Assembly (NCBI RefSeq): GCF_004795055.1 | Contig: NZ_SSBJ01000035.1 | Location: 1 to 64,000, forward strand | Direction: 5' to 3' | DNA from: Streptomyces sp. A1136 | GTDB lineage: Bacteria; Actinomycetota; Actinomycetes; Streptomycetales; Streptomycetaceae | DNA: 64,000 bases | Shown: in pieces, positions 1 to 8,551 of the stretch | How the letters are laid out: each line of letters begins with the position of its first letter | How positions within the stretch are numbered: position 1 is the stretch's first letter | Program-made: the position numbers and the translations under genes | The notes under the pieces: generated by a model | The model's database searches: none | The model's input: only the letters and a program-made list of their open reading frames with translations | Told to the model about the DNA's origin: nothing

Positions 1-31
1 CCGCCCTTCTTGCCGCTATGGGCAGTCGGTG

Positions 32-2557
<2,526 letters not shown>

Positions 2558-2782
2558 CGTTTATCGCTCCTCAGAGCGGTCGGGCAGTTCGGGGTCGGTC
2601 CCCGCCCTGTCCTTCCGCATGCTAGTCCCGCGGGGCGGGACAGCTCATTCCAACTGCCGACATCCGTCCGCGGCTCACCCCCACGTTCTGTGGGAAACCG
2701 GCCGTAAGAGCCGACAACTGCTCCAACCCGATGGTGCGAGACGATGTTCCCGCAGGCCAGGCAGATACCCGTCACACGTGTA

Positions 2783-2796
2783 CGCCGATGGCGAAC
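2783..2796 (-). promoter_or_regulatory. ClgR-like operator 1 upstream of clpC
   Basis: On the minus strand this reads GTTCGC-CATCG-GCG. Actinobacterial ClgR activators are known to bind GTTCGC/GCG half-sites with about five bases between them and to control clp genes. The site is 226-239 nt upstream of the clpC start. The assignment is by motif resemblance only. Confidence 0.45.
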
Positions 2797-2899
2797 GGAA
2801 GCCCCCTGAAGGCCGTTCACCTCAGCGTGTCGCCCCTATCCACTAGGAATGTCTTACCCCCGCGGGCGAACGTTCCATGCCGATCGGCACGACTCCCTC

Positions 2900-2913
2900 C
2901 GCTACGGGCGAAC
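2900..2913 (-). promoter_or_regulatory. ClgR-like operator 2 upstream of clpC
   Basis: On the minus strand this reads GTTCGC-CCGTA-GCG, with the same half-site geometry as the motif at 2783-2796. It lies between clpC and the divergent gene at 3019, so it could serve either one. Confidence 0.4.
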
Positions 2914-3018
2914 AGGCTTCCGTCGTCGAATGTGGCACGGAACGCGCCGGATGTTTACGTTCCGCATTCTTCCGTACGCACCGCGTAACCCCGAGTCGTA
3001 TCCGGAGTTGCTCGGGAC

Positions 3019-3624
3019 ATGGCACTCATCGCCGCCGGGAAAGCCCTCGGCCTCACCGCCGTCCCACCGCCCCGGAGCGCGCCCGAGACGGACCCGTACA
3101 CCGCCTGGTACGCCCGCGTGCCCGGCTGGAGCCTCGTGGGCGCGGCGCCCGCGCGGCTCGCCACCGGGGTCGCCTTCGACGTACTGGAGCTGCCGGCCGA
3201 CGCGGGGACGCAGGTGCAGCGCCGCCGGGTCGCCACGGGGCCGGTGGCGGTCGAGGGCCACCGGATGCGGTTCCTCGTGGCGCCGGGAAGCGCGGAGGAG
3301 CTGGACGGGCTCCTGGACTGGCTGGAATGGGGCGGGGTGGAGCTGGACCTCACCGCGCTCGGCGCGGGTGGCCTGATCACCGCCCCGGCACCTCCCGGGC
3401 AGCCCGCCGCGCACGACCCTCGGGGGGCCGCGGTGTGGCTGCGGCCCCCCGAGCAGGGGTGCGAGGCGTCGCTGCCCGCCCTGCCCGGTCCGGGGCGGGG
3501 CGGCGGGCCCGATCTCGTACGCCTGGTCGCCGCGGCGGCGACGGAATGCCACCGGGCGCGCCTGCGGCGGCGTAGGACCCCGTCGGGGCGGGCCGGCGCC
3601 GTCGGTCAGCCGCGGTTCTCGTAG
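3019..3624 (+). CDS. Conserved Streptomyces protein (SCO3374-type), function unknown
   Basis: A 201-aa soluble protein with no signal peptide or membrane segment. A central block carries FDVLELPADAG, then a GPVAVEGHRMRFLVAPGSAEE stretch and LDWLEWGGVELDL. The mix resembles the compact domain of small Streptomyces proteins annotated near the primase/polymerase fold, but I see no catalytic acidic triad and do not assign activity. The ATG at 3019 has GGAG about 12 nt upstream. The C-terminus is basic (RRRRTPSGR). The 3' end overlaps the end of convergent lsr2 by 19 nt (3606-3624). Its position between clpC and lsr2 matches the conserved order I recall for the genus. Confidence 0.75.
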   Translation: MALIAAGKALGLTAVPPPRSAPETDPYTAWYARVPGWSLVGAAPARLATGVAFDVLELPADAGTQVQRRRVATGPVAVEGHRMRFLVAPGSAEELDGLLDWLEWGGVELDLTALGAGGLITAPAPPGQPAAHDPRGAAVWLRPPEQGCEASLPALPGPGRGGGPDLVRLVAAAATECHRARLRRRRTPSGRAGAVGQPRFS

Positions 3625-3941
3625 GCCTCGCGGATCTCGGCGGGGACGCGACCGCGGTCGTTGACCGTGAGCCCCTTCGCCTTCGCCCAGGCACGGATCT
3701 CCGCGGTGTCCGGGTTGCCGGACGACGTGGCGGTGCGGCCCTTGGCGCGGCCCGTGGCGGCACGACCGCCGGTGCGGCGGCCGCTCTTGGTGTAAGGGTC
3801 GAGCAGGCCGCGGAGCTTTTCAGCGTTGGCGGCGGTGAGGTCGATCTCGTAGGTCTTGCCGTCCAGAGCGAACGTCACGGTCTCGTCCGCCTCGCCACCG
3901 TCGAGGTCGTCGACAAGAAGGACCTGAACCTTCTGTGCCAC
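3606..3941 (-). CDS. lsr2: Lsr2 family nucleoid-associated DNA-bridging protein
   Basis: The 111-aa product is a xenogeneic-silencing, AT-preferring DNA-binding protein. It has the N-terminal oligomerisation domain starting MAQKVQVLLVDDLDG and including the TVTFALDGKTYEIDL strands, a basic linker with RRTGGRAATGR, and a C-terminal domain with the minor-groove AT-hook-like RGR (DRGRVPAEI). The GTG at 3941 is chosen over an ATG 15 nt upstream because every Lsr2 begins at this point and a GAAAGGAAA ribosome-binding sequence sits just before it. The upstream DNA (3942-4010) is visibly less GC-rich than its surroundings, as expected for an autoregulated lsr2 promoter. The gene is convergent with the 3019 gene. 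Confidence 0.96.
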   Translation of the reverse strand: MAQKVQVLLVDDLDGGEADETVTFALDGKTYEIDLTAANAEKLRGLLDPYTKSGRRTGGRAATGRAKGRTATSSGNPDTAEIRAWAKAKGLTVNDRGRVPAEIREAYENRG

Positions 3942-4112
3942 CGGATTTCCTTTCATCGAAAATGCAGTACGCGGAAAGGAAACCGCTTTTGCCGGGAAAA
4001 CACAAACCCCCGTCGTGAGGTTCAGGACCGTCGCGGAGCGGGAAACGTGCGCGATTCGGACATAGGCCACAGGCGGGCGGAGCCCGTAAAAGCGGCTGCG
4101 ATCGAGCACCCG

Positions 4113-4141
4113 CCGATCACGCTCCGATCAGTCACCGATCA
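4113..4141. repeat. Three CCGATCA direct repeats at 11-bp spacing
   Basis: CCGATCA occurs at 4113-4119, 4124-4130 and 4135-4141, each one helical turn from the next. The last copy includes the stop codon of argA. The group lies 172-200 nt upstream of the lsr2 start, so it may be a regulator site for lsr2. Confidence 0.55.
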
Positions 4142-4669
4142 GAGGTGCAGAAGCATCCGACTGTTGCCCAAGGTGTTCGGCTTCACTCGTTCGAGACCGA
4201 GGAACTCGGCGACGCCCTCGTCATAGGAACGCAGGAGCTCCATGTAGACATCGGTCTCGACCGGAGTCTCCCCGATCTCGACGAAGCCGTGCTTCGCGAA
4301 GAAGTCCACTTCGAAGGTGAGGCAGAAAACCCGGCTCACGCCGAGCCGGCGCGCGGTCTCCAACAACTTCGCCAGCACCCGATGCCCGACGCCGGACCCC
4401 TTCAGCGCGCGGTCGACCGCGAGAGTGCGCACCTCGGCGAGGTCCTCCCACATCACGTGGAGAGCGCCGCAGCCGACGACCTGGCCGTCGGAGCCGCGTT
4501 CCGCGACCCAGAACTCCTGGATGTCCTCGTAAAGGACCACCGGGGCTTTGTCGAGCAGGATGCGCTGCTGCACGTACTGGTCGAGCAGGCGGCGCAGCGC
4601 GGGAACATCGCCCGTGCGCGCACGGCGGATCGTGACTGTTTTGGCGTCTTCGGCGGAAAACTCTCCCAT
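4139..4669 (-). CDS. argA: Amino-acid (L-glutamate) N-acetyltransferase, ArgA type
   Basis: GNAT-fold enzyme predicted to acetylate L-glutamate with acetyl-CoA, the first step of arginine biosynthesis. The 176-aa protein closely follows the short actinobacterial ArgA described in Mycobacterium tuberculosis: IRRARTGDVPALRRLLDQY at the N-terminus, EFWVAE, VVGCGALHVMWEDLAEVRTLAV, an acetyl-CoA loop near KGSGVGHRVL, the FFAKHGF strand-turn, and a C-terminal KPNTLGNSRML. It lacks the amino-acid-kinase domain of the long E. coli form. The ATG at 4669 lies 6 nt after a TAGCGT hexamer with no ribosome-binding site, so a leaderless mRNA is likely. If the right-end gene cluster uses arginine, this housekeeping enzyme helps supply it, but there is no regulatory link in sequence. 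Confidence 0.88.
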   Translation of the reverse strand: MGEFSAEDAKTVTIRRARTGDVPALRRLLDQYVQQRILLDKAPVVLYEDIQEFWVAERGSDGQVVGCGALHVMWEDLAEVRTLAVDRALKGSGVGHRVLAKLLETARRLGVSRVFCLTFEVDFFAKHGFVEIGETPVETDVYMELLRSYDEGVAEFLGLERVKPNTLGNSRMLLHL

Positions 4670-4678
4670 GCGGCGACG

Positions 4679-5179
4679 CTATCGCCCCGGCTCGGGCCGC
4701 CGCTCGCCGGTCCGCCCTTCGGCTTCGGGCACTTCCCGGGGGGCCGCCCCGGTGGCTTCGGGCGCTTCGGCGGCGCCGGTTACTTCGGCGGCTCGGACGA
4801 CTTCCGCGGGTGCCTCGTCGTCGTGGCCGACGATCCGTACGGCGTCCCGGAGGGCTTCCCGCTGTTCCTGGGACATCATGCCGAAGAAGGCCACCAGGGC
4901 CGCCGCGGGATTGTCACTGGTCGACCACGCCTCGTTCATCAGTGCGGCCGAGTAGGCGGCGCGGGTGGAGACCGCCGTATAGCGATAGGCGCGGCCTTCG
5001 GCTTCCCGCCGCACCCAGCCCTTCTGATGGAGATTGTCCATAACGGTCATGACCGTGGTGTACGCGATGGACCGTTCCTGCTGAAGGTCTTCCAGGACTT
5101 CACGAACGGTGACCGGGCGGTTCCACTGCCACACCCGTGTCATCACCGCGTCTTCGAGTTCTCCCAGGGGGCGAGGCAC
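4679..5179 (-). CDS. BlaI/MecI/CopY family transcriptional repressor
   Basis: A 166-aa winged-helix repressor. The N-terminal domain (residues 1-75) has the family pattern LGELEDAVMTRVWQW, PVTVREVLEDL, IAYTTVMTVMDNLHQKGWV and an RAYRYTA wing. The dimerisation segment follows (SDNPAAALVAFFGMMS), then an Ala/Glu-rich tail of about 45 residues not found in BlaI itself. No BlaR1-type sensor protease lies next to it, so the inducing signal and targets are unknown; orphan BlaI-like repressors are common in Actinobacteria. The GTG at 5179 has no ribosome-binding site but a TATCGT hexamer 6 nt upstream. A dyad covers this promoter and the start codon, which suggests autorepression. Confidence 0.9.
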   Translation of the reverse strand: MPRPLGELEDAVMTRVWQWNRPVTVREVLEDLQQERSIAYTTVMTVMDNLHQKGWVRREAEGRAYRYTAVSTRAAYSAALMNEAWSTSDNPAAALVAFFGMMSQEQREALRDAVRIVGHDDEAPAEVVRAAEVTGAAEAPEATGAAPREVPEAEGRTGERRPEPGR

Positions 5180-5203
5180 AACAGCACGATAGTGCGGGTT
5201 GTG
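5177..5203. promoter_or_regulatory. Dyad over the start and -10 of the BlaI-type gene
   Basis: Outer arms CACAAC (5177-5182) and GTTGTG (5198-5203) are a perfect inverted repeat; inner arms GCAC and GTGC nearly share the centre. The dyad covers the predicted -10 (TATCGT on the minus strand) and the GTG start. BlaI-family repressors commonly bind dyads in their own promoter, so this is the best candidate operator. Confidence 0.55.
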
Positions 5204-5242
5204 GGGAATTGCCCGACTATTCAGAGGGCAACGCGCGACAAA

Positions 5243-5275
5243 TGTGGGGGCCCCGACGAAGTCGGGGCCCCCACA
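5243..5275 (-). terminator. Hairpin terminator after the 55-aa membrane peptide gene
   Basis: A perfect 15-bp stem (5243-5257 with 5261-5275) closed by a GAA loop. It lies 14 nt beyond the stop codon of the small gene at 5289-5456 and upstream of the BlaI-type promoter, insulating the two. No U-tract is present, as is usual in Streptomyces. Confidence 0.85.
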
Positions 5276-5288
5276 GGCGTTCTCCGGG

Positions 5289-5456
5289 TCAGTTCCCGGT
5301 CTGCCGGGCCGCCTCGGCGCGGGCGAGAACGGCGTCCACCGCCGCGTCTTCCTTTGCCTTGTTGGCGCCGCCCTGGCTCTTCACGATCGTCCTCACGAGG
5401 AAGACGAAGAACACGGCCATCACGAAGGGGGGCACGAGCGCGGAAACGTAGTCCAT
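5289..5456 (-). CDS. Small single-pass membrane peptide, 55 aa
   Basis: A short gene giving 55 residues. One hydrophobic helix (VSALVPPFVMAVFFVFLV, about residues 4-21) is followed by a basic RTIVKSQ and a charged, Ala-rich tail (KAKEDAAVDAVLARAEAARQ) likely to form a helix in the cytoplasm. Length and composition fit the small conserved membrane proteins seen at this position in other streptomycetes, as I recall. The ATG at 5456 lies 7 nt after TACGCT, a typical leaderless arrangement; GGTGGG just upstream could alternatively act as a weak ribosome-binding site. A strong hairpin follows the stop codon. Function unknown. Confidence 0.75.
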   Translation of the reverse strand: MDYVSALVPPFVMAVFFVFLVRTIVKSQGGANKAKEDAAVDAVLARAEAARQTGN

Positions 5457-5470
5457 GCCCACCAGCGTAG

Positions 5471-6154
5471 CTAGCCGACCGCGCGGCCGTCCGCCGGGGG
5501 CGGGGTGGGCTTGCGGCGCGGCGGGAACACCTCACCCGGGGTGGGGACGGGCCGCTCCGGATGCGGCGCCGGCTTCCCGCCCGGCTCCGCGGGACGCTCC
5601 GCGGGCTTGGGGGCGGGCTTCTCGGCTGGGCGCCGCGCGGGCCTCTCCGAGGGCTCGGGGGCGGGCCGGGACTCGGGCCGGGACTCGGGGCGCCGCTCCT
5701 CCTCGCGGCCCCCGGCCAGGGCCAGCAGGCGGGTCCGGGGCGCGGGCGTGGTGGACAGCCGGCGGCGCACGGAGCGCTCCGCGACCGTCTGGGCCCGCTC
5801 CAGCACGGCGGCGGCGACCGGGTTGGCGCGCAGCGCCCGTAGCGCCGCGAGGTCGTCGGGAACGGGTTCGTAACCGGCCGCCAGGGCGTCCTGGAGCAGT
5901 TCCAGGTATCCGGGCAGGCTCCCCGGCAGGGCGGCTCGGTAGCGGGCCAGGTCGGCGAGGAGGAACGCTCTGAGCCGTCCCGCCTCCTGCACCGCGTCGT
6001 CCACCGACGCCGCGAGGCGCAGGCAGTCCTGGACCTCGCCGGCCGTCAGGGGGGCCGTGGAGAGCTGGAGGGCGTGGGCGAGTGAACGCCTGAGCAGGTG
6101 CAGCTCGGCGGCGCTGAACGCCATGCCGCCGCGGGAACCGAAGGGCGTGGGCAT
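5471..6154 (-). CDS. Conserved protein with helical N-terminus and Pro/Glu/Arg-rich tail
   Basis: 227 aa. Residues 1-150 are helical and Leu/Ala-rich (AELHLLRRSLAHALQLS, LRAFLLADLARYRAAL, YLELLQDALAAGYEPVP), without signal peptide or membrane span. From about residue 150 the sequence is low-complexity with repeated ESRP, ERPA and KPAP units, and is probably disordered. I recognise no catalytic motif. The true start could be the ATG at 6124 (MAFSAAEL), which removes a poor leader; neither start has a clear ribosome-binding site. It reads in the same direction as the membrane peptide gene 14 nt downstream. Function unknown. Confidence 0.7.
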   Translation of the reverse strand: MPTPFGSRGGMAFSAAELHLLRRSLAHALQLSTAPLTAGEVQDCLRLAASVDDAVQEAGRLRAFLLADLARYRAALPGSLPGYLELLQDALAAGYEPVPDDLAALRALRANPVAAAVLERAQTVAERSVRRRLSTTPAPRTRLLALAGGREEERRPESRPESRPAPEPSERPARRPAEKPAPKPAERPAEPGGKPAPHPERPVPTPGEVFPPRRKPTPPPADGRAVG

Positions 6155-6226
6155 GGGCCGAAGATACGCGCTAATCGGACAAAATCCCCCGATGTCGCCT
6201 CTTATCGGCGCGCCGTGGGGGCCCGC

Positions 6227-6418
6227 TCACCCATCGGTTTTGACCGCTTCCAGGAAAGCGGCCCACGCCGCGTGGGTGGTGGCCATCACCAGGTGGGCCG
6301 GGTCGGCGCGGTCCGCGACGCGGACCAGGACGCCGGGGGCGGAGGCGACGTACACGCATGCGTCGCCGTCGCCGCAGTAGGACGACTTCTGCCAGGTGAG
6401 CCGAGCGGTCGCGGTCAT
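6227..6418 (-). CDS. DUF397 domain protein
   Basis: A 63-aa protein with the family hallmark LTWQKSSYCGDGDACVYVA near the start and a DPAHLVMATTHAAWAAFLEAV end. The ATG at 6418 is preceded by GGAGGAG. DUF397 proteins are actinobacterial and usually sit beside an XRE (DUF5753) regulator, where some act as partners or antagonists of it in development and antibiotic regulation. Here no XRE gene is adjacent, so it is an orphan. A complete trio with another DUF397 protein lies at 50.2-52.3 kb. Confidence 0.85.
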   Translation of the reverse strand: MTATARLTWQKSSYCGDGDACVYVASAPGVLVRVADRADPAHLVMATTHAAWAAFLEAVKTDG

Positions 6419-6748
6419 GGTGGTCTCCTCCGCCGGGGAAGGGTTCGGGTGTTTCCCGGTGGGACCGTATCCCCGTCGGACCCCCTTTCCGGCCATTTCC
6501 GGGGAAATTCCTGGTCGAGGACGCGATCGGGAGGGCTTTGACGCTTCTCGGGGCGACGGTCGGAGCGGTCTTCGGGGACGGGCGTGCGGCCCGGCCGCGG
6601 CCCCGGTGCGGCCCCGGGGGACGGGGCCCGCACCGGGCCGGTTTTCGGGCCGGGGAGGGGGCCGGGGAGGCCGCCGGGCCCGGTCGGCCGGACCTGGTCG
6701 GCCGGTCCTGGTCGGGCCGTCGCCGTCCGTCCGGGCCGGCCGGCCGGG
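6419..6748. other. 330-nt GC-rich intergenic stretch
   Basis: No supported gene. It contains the promoter side of the DUF397 gene and, on the coaX side, a GC-only hairpin (entered separately) and runs of GGCCGG. The small reading frames here overlap on both strands and have no start signals. Confidence 0.55.
6602..6637 (-). terminator. Hairpin downstream of coaX
   Basis: CCCGGTGCGGCCCC (6602-6615) pairs with 6623-6637 with a single bulge and a 7-nt loop. It lies 112 nt beyond the coaX stop and probably ends the panC-nadB-nadC-coaX transcript. Confidence 0.6.
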
Positions 6749-7558
6749 TCAGTCGAAGTTCGGCGCGTTGCGCTCGTAGACCAGCCGCAGGCCGATCAGC
6801 GTCAGCCACGGCTCGTGCTCGTCTATCGCCGAGGCCTCGCCGAGGACCATCGGGGCCAGGCCGCCCGTCGCGATGACGCGCACGTCGTCCGGGTCGCCGT
6901 GCGGGCCGGCCAGCTCCTTGGCCATGCGCGCGACGACGCCGTCCACCTGGCCTGCGAACCCGTACACCACGCCCGACTGCATCGCCTCGACCGTGGACTT
7001 GCCGATCACGTTGCGCGGGCGGGCCAGCTCGATCTTGCGCAGCTGGGCGCCGCGGACGCCCAGGGCCTCCATCGAGATCTCGATGCCCGGGGAGATCACG
7101 CCGCCCACGTACTCGCCCTTCGCCGACACCGCGTCGAAGGTGGTCGCCGTACCGAAGTCGACCACGATCGCCGGACCGCCGTAGAGCTCGACCGCCGCGA
7201 CCGCGTTGATGATGCGGTCCGCGCCGACCTCCTTCGGGTTGTCCATCAGGATCGGCACGCCGGTCTTGATGCCGGGCTCCACCAACACCGCCGGGACGTC
7301 CCCGTAGTACCGGCGGGTGACCTCGCGGAGCTCGTGCAGCACGGAGGGCACCGTCGAGCAGATGGCGATGCCGTGGATGCCGTCGCCCAGTTCGGTGCCG
7401 AGCATCGGGTGCGTGCCCATCAGGCCCTGCATCAGGACGGCCATCTCGTCGGCGGTCCGGCGCGGGTCGGTCGAGATGCGCCAGTGCTCGACGATCTCGT
7501 CACCGTCGAACAGGCCCAGGACCGTATGGGTGTTGCCCACGTCGATGGTGAGGAGCAT
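6749..7558 (-). CDS. coaX: Type III pantothenate kinase CoaX
   Basis: Phosphorylates pantothenate with ATP, the first step from vitamin B5 to coenzyme A; type III kinases use a monovalent cation and are not feedback-inhibited by CoA. The 269-aa protein has the ASKHA-fold signatures: MLLTIDVGNTHTVLGLFD (phosphate 1 loop), a GADRIINAVAA segment that carries a catalytic Asp, VVDFGTATTFD, and GGVISPGIEIS. Length is standard. The gene starts 3 nt after nadC in the same operon, so CoA and NAD precursors are made from one transcript. Confidence 0.96.
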   Translation of the reverse strand: MLLTIDVGNTHTVLGLFDGDEIVEHWRISTDPRRTADEMAVLMQGLMGTHPMLGTELGDGIHGIAICSTVPSVLHELREVTRRYYGDVPAVLVEPGIKTGVPILMDNPKEVGADRIINAVAAVELYGGPAIVVDFGTATTFDAVSAKGEYVGGVISPGIEISMEALGVRGAQLRKIELARPRNVIGKSTVEAMQSGVVYGFAGQVDGVVARMAKELAGPHGDPDDVRVIATGGLAPMVLGEASAIDEHEPWLTLIGLRLVYERNAPNFD

Positions 7559-7561
7559 CGG

Positions 7562-8551
7562 TTACACCGCCTCGCGCAGATCGAGGCCGATGTCGAGGAT
7601 CGGCGAGGAGTGGGTCAGCGCGCCGACCGCGAGGTAGTCCACGCCGGTGAGGGCGTAGTCGCGGGCGGTGTCCAGGGTGAGCCGGCCCGAGGACTCCAGG
7701 GTGGCTCGGCCGGCGACGAGGGCGACCGCCTCGGCCGTCTGGGCCACCGTGAAGTTGTCGAGCAGGATCAGGTCGGCGCCGGCGTCCAGGACCTCGCCGA
7801 TCTGCTCCAGCGTGTCGACCTCGACCTCGATCGGGACCTCCGGGAAGGCCTCGCGGACGGCCGTGAACGCCTGCGCGACCCCGCCCGCCGCGACGACGTG
7901 GTTGTCCTTGACCAGGGCCGCGTCCGAGAGCGACATGCGGTGGTTGACGCCGCCGCCGCAGCGGACCGCGTACTTCTCCAGCGCGCGCAGGCCCGGCGTG
8001 GTCTTGCGGGTGTCGCGGACCTTGGCCGTCGTGCCCTCCAGGACGTCGGCCCAGCGACGGGTGGCGGTCGCGATGCCCGACATCCGGCACAGGATGTTCA
8101 GCGCGCTGCGCTCGGCGGTCAGCAGGTCGCGGGTGCGGGAGCGCACGGACAGCAGCACCTGCCCGGCCTTGACGGCGTCGCCGTCCTCGGCGTGCCGCTC
8201 CACCTCGAACGCCTCGGTGCACACCATCGAGAACACGGCCTCGGCGACGCGCAGACCGGCCACGACGCCGTCCTCGCGGGCGACGAAGTCCGCGACGGCC
8301 TCGGCCTCTTCGGGCACGGTGGCGACGGTGGTGACGTCGACCCCGCCGTCGAGGTCCTCGGACAGCGCCATGTGCGCGATGTCCTCGACCTCGATCGGGT
8401 CCAGGCCCGCGTCGGTCAACAGCTGGGCCAGCGCCGGGTCGAGGCCGGACTCCTCGCCGTCACCACAGGCACAGTCGTCGCCGCAACCGCCCTCCGACCG
8501 GTCCAGGAGGGGGAGTTCTTCGTGCTGGTGGTCGTGCTCGTGCGTGCTCAC
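7562..8551 (-). CDS. nadC: Nicotinate-nucleotide pyrophosphorylase (carboxylating)
   Basis: Quinolinate phosphoribosyltransferase: quinolinate + PRPP to nicotinate mononucleotide, CO2 and pyrophosphate, for de novo NAD synthesis. The 329-aa product contains EDLDGGVDVTT, the RNILCRMSG-type segment (SALNILCRMSGIATATRRW), VRDTRKTTPGLRALEKYAVRCGGGVNHRMSL with the conserved basic residues, and IEVEVDTLEQ / LLDNF. The GTG at 8551 overlaps the nadB stop as GTGA, implying translational coupling. An unusual N-terminal extension of about 45 residues has a His-rich patch (THEHDHQHEE) and a Cys cluster (CGDDCACGD) that could bind metal. Translation further upstream belongs to nadB. Confidence 0.95.
   Translation of the reverse strand: MSTHEHDHQHEELPLLDRSEGGCGDDCACGDGEESGLDPALAQLLTDAGLDPIEVEDIAHMALSEDLDGGVDVTTVATVPEEAEAVADFVAREDGVVAGLRVAEAVFSMVCTEAFEVERHAEDGDAVKAGQVLLSVRSRTRDLLTAERSALNILCRMSGIATATRRWADVLEGTTAKVRDTRKTTPGLRALEKYAVRCGGGVNHRMSLSDAALVKDNHVVAAGGVAQAFTAVREAFPEVPIEVEVDTLEQIGEVLDAGADLILLDNFTVAQTAEAVALVAGRATLESSGRLTLDTARDYALTGVDYLAVGALTHSSPILDIGLDLREAV

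Larger units (their letters stand above)
2558..3018. other. 461-nt gap between divergent clpC and the 3019 gene
   Basis: No convincing gene lies here; open frames are short, overlapping and lack ribosome-binding sites. The clpC promoter must be on the minus strand in this stretch. Two GTTCGC-containing motifs of the ClgR type are the only regulatory elements I can propose (entered separately), with a weaker third version at 2859-2872 that ends in GGG instead of GCG. Confidence 0.6.

Noticed and set aside
3942..4109. Longer Lsr2 starting at 4109
   Set aside because: All Lsr2 proteins start at MAQKVQV; a ribosome-binding site lies just before the GTG at 3941.
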